A DNA stretch of 64,000 nucleotides from Steinernema hermaphroditum. Lineage: Eukaryota > Nematoda > Chromadorea > Rhabditida > Steinernematidae. Positions 33,689 through 45,119 of this stretch are shown piece after piece (the stretch's first letter is position 1; every line of letters begins with the position of its first letter). Below the pieces are notes generated by a model, which was given only the letters and a program-made list of their open reading frames with translations, was not told where the DNA came from and did not search any database. Made by a program: the position numbers and the translations under genes. The stretch covers positions 11,062,012 to 11,126,011 of the forward strand of contig CM059623.1 of the NCBI GenBank assembly GCA_030435675.1, given 5' to 3'.

Positions 33689-35055
33689 TTAAATGAGGTT
33701 GGAAAGTTCTTTCTCTGTGCGCGACGAGATCTCGTCGAAGAAGCAGCGCTTCATGTTCTCGAAGCGATCGTAGCAAGGAACGTAGCTGTAGTCCAGGGTG
33801 GTGGTCTTGCCAGCGCGCTGATCGCAGAAGATTAGGCACTTGTCGCCGGCTAGAGTCTTGTGGATTCCATTGCGGAGACAGCATTCGCGATGGTCTCTTC
33901 CCTGCGCGGCACAGAACTGGATGTCGGCGGCTGCTTCGATGGGACAAGGGTCGCTTTTGAAGAACATCGCCTGGAGGACGTCCTTGGTGAATTTGTTGAA
34001 GTTGCACTTGGAGACACAGGAGTCCGGAAGGTTGCGGTCTTCGCAGCATTGACGGAAGAGGTCGTTCGGGTTCTAAATGTGTGATTCTAAGTTTGTGTGA
34101 CAATAGATCCCTGAATCTCATCAGCTGCTTCGTTGTGAATTAGGTCAGAAATGGGTGATTTTCCTGATATGCTCTTGTATTTGAGATGAATGCAAGGTTG
34201 TACCTAGACAGAAGTCTGGGCAGTCATTCAGAAATTCAGATCGGTGAGACCGGTTGGTTTTTGTCGTTTGTCGCTTCTCTTTTTCATTTTCCGTCCCATC
34301 TCACGCTTAGATGCCTTCAGAAATGACATACCAGACTTCTGCCTAGATGCCCTTTTTTGGGGTCAACCTGAAAAGGACTGAAGGCGATGGTCAAAGTCAT
34401 ATGTTCAAATCAAAGATCATCAAATCAGATGGAATTCCGAATTATTGGATTCGACAAATCTGTCATTTATCATACATTTACATAGGTTCCACCGCAATAG
34501 CTTTGAAACTGTGAAACCGAGATTCGATTGGCGAAAAAAAAACGGAAATATGGGTTTGGCAATGTGCAATGATAAATGATAAAAAAAGTAAAAGCCATTT
34601 TCAACATCCACCTGAAGTATCTACCCATAAACTCACAGTCATTTTGACATAGGATGCTCTGTCCAGCTTCTCCTTCTCTTCGTCGCGATCCTTCACTCCT
34701 TGCTTCCTCTTAAAACCATAAATATTCCGAATTGGTTCGTGTTTAGCCGTCGTTGCTGTGGAAAAGTTCTTATATCCGGCGACTCCAGAAGCCAAGAAGG
34801 GGTCCTTCAAGGTGAGGGCCGATCGCGCTCGATTTCTGGCGCACCCATAGGGACCACACGAATAGCCCGGTTGACAAGTCGCCGGAGCACAAACGGGCTG
34901 AGGCGGAGGCGCGCATCCACCGCCACAAACCCCGGCCGGATAGCACTGAAACCTACGTGCAACCAGGTCACCGAAAATGAGGCCCTTACCCCCAAGACGA
35001 CGTCCACAAAAGCGACGAAAGCGCAGAAAGCATACGGTAACGGCACACGTACCAT
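33689..35055 (-). CDS. Secreted DB-module protein
   Basis: Exons 35055-34990, 34945-34637 and 34072-33689 give 252 residues; introns are 44 and 564 nt. It starts MVRVPLPYAFCAFVAFVDVV, a signal peptide. A Cys-rich segment with CQPGYSCGPYGC and a basic linker follow. The last exon holds a nematode DB module (about residues 126-225) with the paired-Cys pattern (RQCCEDRN, RECCLRNG) and about ten further cysteines. DB-module proteins are nematode extracellular proteins of mostly unknown function; one related domain occurs in cell-surface immunoglobulin proteins. The third exon is entered at AACCCGAACGAC after acatttag, which keeps phase 0. Confidence 0.85.
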
Positions 35056-36376
35056 ATCGACTGCAGCCAAGTGACCACAAATTACACTTTATAACTTTTG
35101 GAAACGGATCTTCGCTGTCGGCGCATAATTACGTCTCACAATTATTAGGCGTGCACGTTTGACGCCGCGGTGAAAGGACCCTCGGCAGGGGTAAACAAAT
35201 CAGTCGTGGACTGGTTCTCCGAGTTTCAATCGGATCGCCGCAGTTTTCGAGGGTTTAATTGAGTGAATCCGAAGGGAAGAAGAAGATTTTGATGGATCGC
35301 TGCAAAGTTGTTGCGTCCTTGGAGAAGACCAACCAGGAATCCTAGTATCCTTGAGATGACAGAACAAAAAGTGTGCCTGCACTGTCAACTGCATATCCAG
35401 TTGAGTCCTTGAAACGGGCGCTGACCGCCTTGGACGAAATCACGCCAAAACTGATTGCGTGCGTTTTGAAAAAAAAAATCCAGAAGCGTCTTGCCTGCAT
35501 CTCTCATTTTAGGCCATGATCGAATTGATACGTGGCTGTATAAAATCTCCTACCTTTCAATGATATACAAAATTTGGTTCTTTCGTGTGTTATTCGAAGA
35601 GAGTGGCTTTACGTGTAGCAGTAATTTGTATACATAGTGCAGTATTTGTGCGAATCGTTCATTTTTAATCAGTTTCCGCTGTCTTGCGAGAGAGCGCCTT
35701 CAAGAGCGATATTTGACTTTCTATGAAGCGACGAACAACAAAGCCGTAGTTGTATATTGATAATGTTCCGGTCTTCAAAACGTCTTTTTTTCCGATTAAC
35801 ACGTATTCTTTTAACTTTTCTTTGATCTTCCATTTTCTTTGCGATTCAATCAGGAGACTGTACACTATAAACACGCATTTTTACATAGTTGGTTAATTTA
35901 CATAGCTCCCTGTTTTTAGTAACAAACGACATTCCTAGTCGCTGGTCTTCTTCTTTTGGCTTCGGCGCGGCTTTTAATGAGTTCAGATATATTATTTTTT
36001 ATGCATTATGTATCGTCACATGCGTTTGAAATGCTGGCATAAGCACTGGACTCTAAGCTAATCTGAACTAAAATGTCACACAAAAACTGAAAAGACTAAA
36101 AACGATTTATTCAAACGCGAGCTCACAAAGAACATCATTAAGTCATTAGCCGGTCATCTCCCACTGAAAATCAACAAGGTCATATACGGGCCGAGGTTGT
36201 TGGAATCTCGTTCACAGACATGCCAACTGCCATGTCGTGTATCGCTTCACACGCGGCCTTATAAAGATGCATTGTGAAAGGGAGGAGTCAATTGCTGAGC
36301 GGAGGTACTCATAAAAGACCTCGTGACTTGATAAAGGAAAACACTCTCCGATCAGGGCGCGCTTAACGAATAGGAC

Positions 36377-36472
36377 GTCCTGAACGGTCAGGCAAACCTA
36401 AAGAAAGTACACCCTGAACGGTCAGATGAACCTAAAGAACGGAGGTCCTGAACGATCAGATAGACCTCAAGG
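36377..36472. repeat. Three imperfect tandem units of 33-35 bp
   Basis: The unit GTCCTGAACGGTCAGGCAAA is followed by CCTAAAGAA and repeats three times with small changes. No coding frame runs through it. Confidence 0.7.
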
Positions 36473-36734
36473 TCACATGGACCCTATGATGTCGAAATTC
36501 GGACGACAACTCAGAGAACGTTCATTAACACCTTAAGGATTCAAGGTACATTCCCCCGGTCAAGAGAGAGTCCAACTGTCCAATGAATGACCCCATGATG
36601 GCCTCGTAGGGTGGACAACTGAATTAGTTGACCTACATAAAATAGCCGCCTCAAGCAGTTTACAAACACTTTCAGGGAATCTGAATTGAAAAAAGCCAAA
36701 AATTGAAAAAAAATCCCATTTGATGCCTATATCG

Positions 36735-37690
36735 CAGAAGTGCATCGCCAAGCACCGACGCTGAAAAGGACAACGCGCATCCCAGAGTGCACTTTAAAAA
36801 CTAATTTGCACTGGTGAAGAAGTACAAGTACAAGTTCAGGACGCTCTAACCCGGTGACCTTCTTTGGCGTCGACCGTCAGAGAACACTGGCTTGCAAGCT
36901 GCTTGATGGCAGGCTCTTGATCGTCTAAAACACTTTCGTTTTTATGGAGTACTCCAAAAACAATTTCTGACGTACTGTAAGAAGTAGGAATCCGGATGGC
37001 ATGTCACGTACCAATGGTACCAATATCTTGAATGAAATCTGCGACAAGGACAACGCGTTGTTCTTGCCCGAGCTGCATACACTTTCCATAGGACAACATG
37101 AACGTTCGCTCTGTCTGCATTGGAGACACAGTAAACTCTAATGAGAACATACAGTTAAAAAATATACATGCAAGGGTACGCTGTTGATCAAACAAATAAG
37201 ATATGGTCCTTGTTCGTTTTTCTGTTAACCGGGACTATGTGTTATATTTGGAGTTCACTGTGTTCCCAACACGGACACAGCGAACGTTCATGTTGTCCTA
37301 TCGAAAGTGCGCGCCGCTCGGACAAGAACAACGCGTTGTTCTCAACCGTTGGTGCTTGACGACACCCTTGTGTGACAAAGACATAACATCACCCGACTTT
37401 GTGGGTAACATCCGGATTCCTACTTCTTACAATACGTCAAAAATTGTTTTTTGGCCACTTTTTTGACTACACCATAAAAATGAAAGGGTTTTCGCCAAAG
37501 AGCCTGGCACCAAGCAGCATACAAGTCACTGTTCTCCAACGGTCAACGCAAAGAAGGTCACCGGGCTATAGCGTCCTGAACTTCTACTTCCTCGCAAGTG
37601 CAAACGAGGTATGAAAGTGCACTGTACTCTGGGATGCGCGCTGTCCTTTTCTTGTCGCACTTTGAGTTCAGTGCAATGCACTTCTTGGAG
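36735..37690. repeat. Large inverted repeat (fold-back), arms of about 0.4 kb
   Basis: The reverse complement of about 36735-37145 matches about 37248-37690 in order. Shared blocks include AGCGAACGTTCATGTTGTCC, GGACAA..GCGTTGT, ATCCGGATTCCTACTTCTTA, CAAAGAAGGTCACCGGG and CTCTGGGATGCGCG. A spacer of roughly 100 bp separates the arms. The arms are diverged, with indels. Each arm contains perfect short palindromes (CAACGCGTTG). The block looks like a fold-back transposon or a large hairpin locus. If transcribed, it would form long double-stranded RNA. Confidence 0.75.
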
Positions 37691-39431
37691 TCCTCGACGC
37701 CCTTCAGAAGTGCGCACTGACCGCGCGCAAGTTTACAATGTCCTGCGGAAAGTGCACACCGATCGGATGAGAACAACGCGTTGCCCTTCAAAATGGACGA
37801 CTTCTTAGCATTTTTGAAATGGAGCTAAAACATCGGAGAAGGTTTTAAAAAGGGGCATATCGAAGGCTTTAACGGAGCTGTAACAGTCACACATTGTATT
37901 TATTTTACACATTAAATATCATTCAAGGAAGGTCTATGAGAGAGTTCTTAGAGCTTCCTAGAGCACTTCATCATTCCAAGGTTTAGTTTTTATTTAATTT
38001 TGCTGAATTCAAATATCTCCATATATCTCCATCGATTGATACACCCTTTTGATGAAGTCTTGATGTACATACACAAAAGATCAGCGCTCAAAAGAATGCA
38101 CCGAACTTGTCGACCTCTAAATGAAGGTCGCCCGCCCTTGCCGGAGTTCTCGGTGTCCTTTGAAGGTGCGGACTGCCCGTGCACAAGGGCACGGCGCACT
38201 TCTGAAAGTGCACAGCGTTCTTGGGAGAGGACACTGCGTTCTCTGTTTGCTCTTGAAGGAGTTCACTCCGAACGCGTTGCGAGTTTAGTGCGCACTTTCT
38301 GAAGGGCGCCCCGTTCGAACGAGGACATCGCGTTGTCCCGTCTTATCAGATATTCTTTGCTCCGCCCATTCGATATAATACCAACAACTCTATAAAACCA
38401 TTCATTCTATTGCGATGGTGAGTGAGTTCCGGTCTTAAAGAAGCACTTGGATATGACGATGAAAAATGTGGTGATAAATGAATTTTGTTATTTTTTGCCA
38501 TTTATGTCACTGCTCTGAACTTTCAAACCCTGTTCCAATCCCGCTGAGTAATGGGGTTCGCATTGAACCGAACCATGACGAACGGTTCGGCTCAATGGCG
38601 AATCCTTGAAACCTCATGAGAAAAGTGAAGAAATGTGTCCCTTCTTGTGTTTCATGTTCAAGCTCTATTTCGCGCTCGTCTTTACATTTCGTCCCAAATT
38701 TTCTCCTCGCGAAGATCCTATAGATCACTTTCTGTGAAGCCCTCCATAAGTGACCTTAGCTGGATGGAGCTGAAAGAAAAGCAGAGAAGATGGCTATTCT
38801 TCGGAAAAAAACCCATTTCAAGGTAGCAAACTCTATTTAAAAAATGTTTATTTCTGGGAGACCTTACGAGACCAGGAGGCCTAGGAGACCTTGAACCTTA
38901 CATGTGCCTCCCATGATCTATAATCTACATTAGCCTGTAATTTTACAGTAGTTCGAACCTCTGTAGAGCTCTCGTTGGTCGAAGACTGCTACCGAAGACT
39001 TCCCAGCGCTGACTACAGATGTCACCGATGTCGATGGCGTTGATCTCCTCGCAAAAAAAAATTTCGTCACAGTAAAAACGACACAATTACTGGAAGTGCA
39101 TCGGGTGCGGATCTCCACCACCGAGATAGAGTAGCCTCTTTTTTTTCCACGGCATGCAACCAACTCAGGATAGACACACCGCCTCGAATGAGAGGAAGAG
39201 TCTACAAGAGTTTTGTCGTATATGGAGAAGAACGACATCTATCCACGTGATTCACTCCTTCGTATAAGAGCGGATACTGTATGTGAAAAGAGATAAACAA
39301 CATTAACCAGAAATCACTTCCGCAAACACCTATAGATCCACCGAGCACACACTGACAAAATATGTATTGAAAAGACCGACAAATTTACAAAACTCGTGTA
39401 ACAGCAAACAAGAACGGTAAGATAATTGACA

Positions 39432-40320
39432 TTAGGCGTAGGCAACCTCGGCCATGAGGCGAACCAGCTGACGGACGAGATAATGGCGTCGTTCCGGGGG
39501 ACAACTGCGGAGTACATGCGTTACATAGTCACCGAGGATGTCGGCTTCAGAGCGACTCGGAGCGTGCGCGTTGTCGAAGTTGAGGAGCTGCAGGAATTGC
39601 CCTGATGACATCGACTAAAGGCAAACGATGTGAAATTACAAGTAGATGAGTAGTTGTCCTTACCACAGTCACTGGGTGGGAGAATGTTGGGGCCGGAGCA
39701 ACTCGAAGGTGGCGATTCTCGGGAGTCGAAGTCATAGGGGAGCTTTTCAGCTCTTCGGTGGCTTGTTCCTCTTTTACGATGGTGTTGGCTGTAAGCTCGT
39801 CAATTTCGGTCTTGATGAGGACGGCAGTCCTGACTTCGGTACGCGTTCCACTGCGCGTTACGCGTTCATAGAGTGCGTCAGGGATAGGCCCTTTGTTCAA
39901 CTGGGCACGAGCTGCTGCGGCTGCTCCGCGGCCACGACCTCTTCCTCGGGGAGTCACACGGCCACGGGGAGCGTCAGGGATTGGATTCTTGTTCAACTGA
40001 GCATGAGCTGCGTCTGCTGCTGGTGCTCTACGTCCGCGTCCCCGTCCACGACCTTTTCCTTGCGAAGTTACACGGCCAACAGGAGCGTCAGGAACAGGAT
40101 TCCTGTTCAATTGAGCACGAGCTGCGGCTCTTCCGCGTCCGCGTCCCCGTCCACGACCTCTTCCTGGTGGAACGGCACGGCCTCCACGTGGCGCGGTGAC
40201 GGAGCGCTCGTTTTCCACCATGGCAGCGAAGCCATCCCAGTCGAACGATGTCCCAAGGCTGCTGATTGCGCTCATGGTACTGAAGTTCAAAGTAAGACGC
40301 GATTCGTTGGGGTCCGCCAT
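39432..40320 (-). CDS. RG-repeat protein with conserved C-terminal tail
   Basis: Exons 40320-39664 and 39614-39432 with a 49-nt intron give 279 residues. After an N-terminal MADPNESRLTLNFSTMSA there are three tandem units of about 35 residues. Each combines a run of Arg-Gly dipeptides (GRGRGRG) with Ala-rich AQLNKNPIPDA and GRVT. An acidic Glu/Thr linker follows, then a C-terminal region of about 60 residues (FLQLLNFDNAHAPSRSEADI to RQLVRLMAEVAYA) that looks helical. RG repeats usually bind RNA or nucleic acid and are arginine-methylated; that role is inferred. Without splicing the frame ends in a different tail, but the spliced form extends to a well-behaved C-terminus. Confidence 0.75.
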
Positions 40321-43261
40321 ACCTGAAACAGGAAGAAGATTAATTCGTAAACTCGAAATGGAAATAAACAGGAAACGCGAAGCAAAGGAAAAGCTGTTTC
40401 TTCTTGGTTACAAAGGTTCAATTACCACAGGTTGAGGACTTCTCAAAAGGTCATTTTTACAAGACGTAGCATAGTGCAATTAAATGGCGCTGTGTCAGAA
40501 TCCATCATGCAAAAAAAAACAATGACCGAAAGAGAGCGGAGATGTTCCAGTGGAAAACATACCCAAGATCCTCCAAACCACGAAATGAGTCAGACGCTAG
40601 GCGCGCTGACTGCAAGTACGGTACATGGTCTTCCGGCTGGGACCCGCGGCAAATTTTCCTCAAAACACGCGCGAACTCAGAAACATTCTCGAGAAACGTG
40701 GCGGCGAGGTAATCCGAAAGAGACGAGACAGACCAGTCGCAGCTGTCTCGATGGCAAAATGCTGAACACCAAAGTGACGCGACGATGCAGGAATTACAGA
40801 AAAAAAATTATTAATTACAAATTTTTTTACAAAATGAAAAAATGCGAAACTTTCTCCGGCACAAACTCGCAACTACACCGAAGCGATGATGATGAAGGGC
40901 GTCCAGTGCCCTTAAAGCAAGCCTATCTTCACAATTCTAGTCTAGACTGGCTTAGATGTTGTAAACGAGCCCGAAGGACTTTGTAGTGCAAAGTTTACTC
41001 TTTTTGGCGCTCTTGTCATGTAGTCTAGCTCTATTGTGGTATAATGTCTGGTGAATCGATCGTTCTGCAGAGAGAGTCAAATTCAGGGATTAACAAGTCC
41101 GGACTCGGTCTTTTTCGCATTTTGGACTCAATTAGGATCACTGATCACAGATCATAGCGGTCCTCTAGTCTATATACTTGCTTTCGTTCTTTCGAGTCTA
41201 GAGCAAATGTTTCTGAGCGATTTTAATCGCGTTTAGCGCTGTCCAACCTCATTAAAGTTGTCGTCGGTTGTGAGTAAAACGGATAAGAAAGCCTCGGGTT
41301 TGCAGAAATTTGGTGAAGATTGTGTTGTAGACGTAATGGATACGGACTCAATACCGATCCCGAGTCAACATCCCAAAACACCCGACTATCACATCGCAAC
41401 AGACATCTAAGATGAGCTTCACTCAATTCCGTACAAACGTTTCATGTTAACCATCTCAAATTATACGAAGGAGGAAATAAAGATGGAAAAATCCGTTTAG
41501 CAAACACTTACTCTTTGCATTATTACATCGAATGCTTCATCGTTTCCACAATCCTCGTTTAGTTTCCACAAATCGCTGTCTTTTCGTTGTAGTCAGGCAA
41601 AATTTTTCCGAAAAAAACGACTCTGTGTTGCCACGAAGAACGCCCATCGCCGATTGGGATCGTGGTCGTCGTGCTGATATTTACATACCGAGTCGAGTTT
41701 ATCGTCGTCAAAACATGCATTCATTTTAATCGCTGTGTTGTTCCATGTCGACCTGTTTGATCAAATTGTTATAAAAGGCCTTTCTCACCTGAGGTAGCTT
41801 TTTCGCTCATTTGTTGGCTATTGTAATGAACTGCTTTCTGAAGAATACCACGATTCCATACAAATGCAGTCGCCTTTCAAAATGACATCACCACAGCAGC
41901 GTCACCTTTCCCCAATGACGACATTTTGTCATCACTCTTTAAAGACATCATTGGGCAATTATTGGTTTTAACAATGGATCCACTTTGCCGCTTACGTACA
42001 ACGTCTGCAAGAAGATTTCTAAATTTCAGCAATGATGAACATAATTGCAGTGATGTAGGCAGATAATTCTTTCGTCACGCCAATTTTCGAGCGATATAAA
42101 AGACGGCGATAGAAGGGAGACTTTCTGAGTGATCCTTCTTCTCCGGACTCTGCTTTGACTCCATGGAATCAAAGCTTTTGTTCTGTTTAATAAGTGCCTT
42201 AACATAAAATTTAATTTAATTATTGTGAAATCTAATTGAATGTTTGGTTAAACAAGATAACCAGTGACGTCCGGGAAAAAGAAGTGTTCCGGCAAACCGT
42301 CGGAATCACCCCCCCCCCCTTATTCGAAAATCTTACCCCTAGTAGATCGTCTTTTGGGATGGTATTCTTGGCGAGACGTAGATCTATGGCTCCCTGGATC
42401 CAGAGCGATCATTGTGCCAGAAAGAACGACGGCCAAGAACGACCAACCGACTCATTTCTGGAAGAACTAGTGGACGACCGTTCACCACCGACACAAATGA
42501 AAGATCCAGTGGGTCGTTCTTTTTCAGATTTAGCCCGGTGTTTAAATTATAACGATTGCTAGTGTAATACATACAACGTTAGATCGTTCGCCTCATCTAC
42601 CTCATCACAACAAACCGATTTCAGAACATCTGCCGTTTTTCTAGTGTGGAAGAAACCTCCGAATCCGCCCAGCACATGGTGATTCATACGATAGACCTGA
42701 ACTACAATCGGCGAGTTTACAGAACCTGTTCATGCATGACTCTTGTCGGAAAAGTGGTCTGCAAAAGTGACTCACATCCTTGTTCCCACATATAAAATTG
42801 TCCCTTTAGTCCAATCCAAAGCTCAAAAGGTTCAACTACAATCTCATACACAAATCTTTTGTTCACATCTGCAGCCTAATTAACCTTTTAAACCTGTATC
42901 CCACTACAAAATTCCACTCAAAAGGAGCCTTCTTCTGGGGGTGCCACTCCAAAACCATTAAAGTTCCCATTATTCTCCATTAGAACGCCCCTCTCCGAGC
43001 AGAAATGTGAAATTTTGATCTTTAATCTCGGGAAGGCGATGTATTTTGCCTCCATTACCCCTCAAAGAGTCACCTTTTACTCGCTTCCGACAACCTTCGC
43101 AAACACAAATCGGGTTGTTCAGGCTCATGAGGCTGTTAGGTTCTTGTACAAACAGTTGCGCCACAGTCGATTCGGGGCCGAGAAACGATCGATCCGCGGC
43201 AGTTGTGTCAATAGCGCCGTCGCCAACGCGATTTCGTTTTCAGAAGCCGAACGCTCCGACG
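40321..43261. other. Gene-poor stretch
   Basis: No supportable gene. The frame at 40432-40986 is long but basic and featureless, and lies in the upstream region of the RG-repeat gene. A repeat copy lies at 42340-42500. At about 41095-41145 there is a degenerate end similar to the hAT-type MITE at 44169 (AAGTCCGGACTCGG and TTAGGATCACTG). Confidence 0.5.
42340..42500 (-). repeat. Diverged interspersed repeat, copy 3
   Basis: The reverse complement contains TGGTCGTTCTTGGCCGTCGT and CCAGGGAGCCATAGATC. These parallel the copy at 6470-6600. Boundaries are approximate. Confidence 0.4.
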
Positions 43262-44941
43262 ATGATTGTCCGCGGAGGAATCGCTCTTATCGTCCTTTTG
43301 ACAGTCGGCGCCACGGCCGACATCTCCGAAGAGATCGTCGAGAGTTTCAAGGTGACTCTGGGTGCCGAATTTCGAGTGGACAATTGCACTTCGGACGACG
43401 TGACCACGTGTGAACAGTGTGTCAACAAGGGAAAGGTAAGTCGACGTGTCTGTGGATTTGGTGATAGATCGTTCGTTCAGCAATGTTTTTGGTGCGAGAA
43501 GACACAGCTGTGCCTGAACTACGAGTGGTACTTTCCGCAATGTCCTCTCCATGATGCCAAACACATTCACTGCTTTGGTGAGTTACACAAACTTATATTA
43601 AAAGCAACCCAAACGAGACCGCTGTGAAGCCTAACCGAAACCGAGGGCGCACGGTAGTCTCTGATCATTGTGAAATGGCTACACGAAAGTCGTGAGGGAT
43701 GAACCATCTCACCCACCTTTTTCAGAGTACAGTTTTTCAATTGTAAGGACATGAGTTGCTGATCGCTCTGAATAAATCCCATTATGTCAGCAAAAAAGCG
43801 CGAGGCGCCAATAGTGGTTCACAGGCGATGAGTTCCTGATAATTTGGTGTTTCATACATTGATGATATCTTTTTCGCTGAAGCAAGTGAGAGCATTATAT
43901 CAGAAGCTAGCAATCAGATGATGTATTCCCAAACAGTGTTTCTTTGGATCACGGCATTGAAAAGGGATCACAGAACGAACCAATTATGGCCGGCAGAGTT
44001 ATAATAACAGCAATTCGCCAAATGATCAGCTTCATGGAAATTTATCGAGTTTATCTTAAGAAATAAGGTGCTTCCATTTTTTGATTTCCCCAATAAAAGC
44101 ACCTTTCAGTAATTGGGCATGAGGCGGTATGAGCCCTACATATCCGTCTTCAATTAAGTAGTCTAGATCAGTGATCCTAACGAGTCCAAAACGAGTCCGG
44201 ACTCGTTGGTCCGGACTCGTTTTCCGGACTCGGACTCGGACTCGTTTTGGATTTGAAAACGAGTCCGGACTCGGACTCGGTTTGATCCGGACTCGTTTTT
44301 CGGACTCGGACTCGGACTCGGACTCGTTTTGATCCGGACTCGTTTTGGGACTCGGACTCGGACTCGTTTTGATCCGGACTCGTTTAGGATCACTGGTCTA
44401 GATGAGCTGTGCATGTTCTCTGCATGATGCAATATACGATTTATTAGTGGATCCGCGAACTATTTTGAACAGATGAGAATTGCGAAGAGATGAGCCACGC
44501 ATGGGAAAAAGATGAGGCAGGATCGATTAAGAGTCGTGGATGGGGAGAAGATGAGATATAGCTTTGATTATATCAAGCCCCAAATGAATCCACTGCTGAC
44601 GATCGCTGCGTCATAATGCATTAAACCGACTTATATCGACATAAAATCTAAAAAATAAGACATATCTTCTTCCAGTGAACTGGTCCAGTGTGGTTATCGT
44701 CCTTGCCGTCATCGCAGCCATCCTTCTTCTGGTCGCCGTCAGTTGCTTCGTATGGTGTTGCTACCGCGTCAACCGATGCCGTCGACTTCGTCGTCGCCAG
44801 CAGTACATGAGCGAAGAAGACCGCCGGCGCGAGCAACGCATCGACATGGAACACCGCCATGACCAGCGCCGCATGGAGCGCAAGGCAATGACCGACGCCA
44901 TTCGGCAGAAATACGGTATGCTCGATATCTTCGATCAGTGA
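43262..44941 (+). CDS. PTTG1IP-like (PBF) type I membrane protein
   Basis: Exons 43262-43435, 43481-43577 and 44676-44941 give 178 residues. A signal peptide (MIVRGGIALIVLLTVGATAD) is followed by a PSI-like Cys-rich domain (TTCEQCVNKGK, QCFWCEKTQLCLNYEW, CPLHDAKHIHC). Then come a membrane span (VVIVLAVIAAILLLVAVSCF), a Cys/Arg cluster and a charged helical tail ending in a segment like vertebrate PTTG1IP (RHDQRRMERKAMTDAIRQKY). Vertebrate PTTG1IP binds securin and moves between membranes and nucleus; that function here is inference. The 1.1-kb last intron carries a hAT-type MITE. It converges on the srt-type receptor 178 bp downstream. Confidence 0.85.
44169..44395. mobile_element. 227-bp hAT-type MITE made of CGGACTCG repeats
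   Basis: The ends are inverted repeats CAGTGATCCTAA(A)CGAGTCC, flanked by a perfect 8-bp target duplication GTCTAGAT (44161-44168 and 44396-44403). The 8-bp duplication and CAGTG start fit the hAT superfamily. The interior consists almost wholly of the self-complementary hexamer-type words GGACTC/GAGTCC joined by TTTTG, so the element is close to palindromic throughout. It has no coding capacity and must have relied on a transposase elsewhere. Confidence 0.85.
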
Positions 44942-45119
44942 GTAGTAACCACCTTCCAGGAATCGCTTCTTCTCCAACTTTCGAACGAATGGGAAGTGAT
45001 CGGAGTACGAAGAAGTCAAAGAACTGAACTAAGCTAATGACTTGTGGGTGTGGTGAACATGAATGATTGTAGATCTCTTCGATGTTTATAAAATTTGAAT
45101 TCATTTCCAAAAATATACA

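Larger units (their letters stand above)
35056..39431. other. Gene-free 4.4 kb with repeats
   Basis: I see no coding signal on either strand. The stretch contains three tandem units at 36377-36472, a large inverted repeat at 36735-37690, and a satellite-like stretch to about 38340 with recurring AAAGTGC and ACAACGCGTTGT words. Confidence 0.55.

Noticed and set aside
36377..36472. CRISPR-like array
   Set aside because: Only three imperfect tandem units without distinct spacers, and the organism is eukaryotic.
40432..40986. 184-codon plus-strand frame
   Set aside because: Basic, low-information sequence with no splice context or family resemblance; it lies in the upstream region of the RG-repeat gene.
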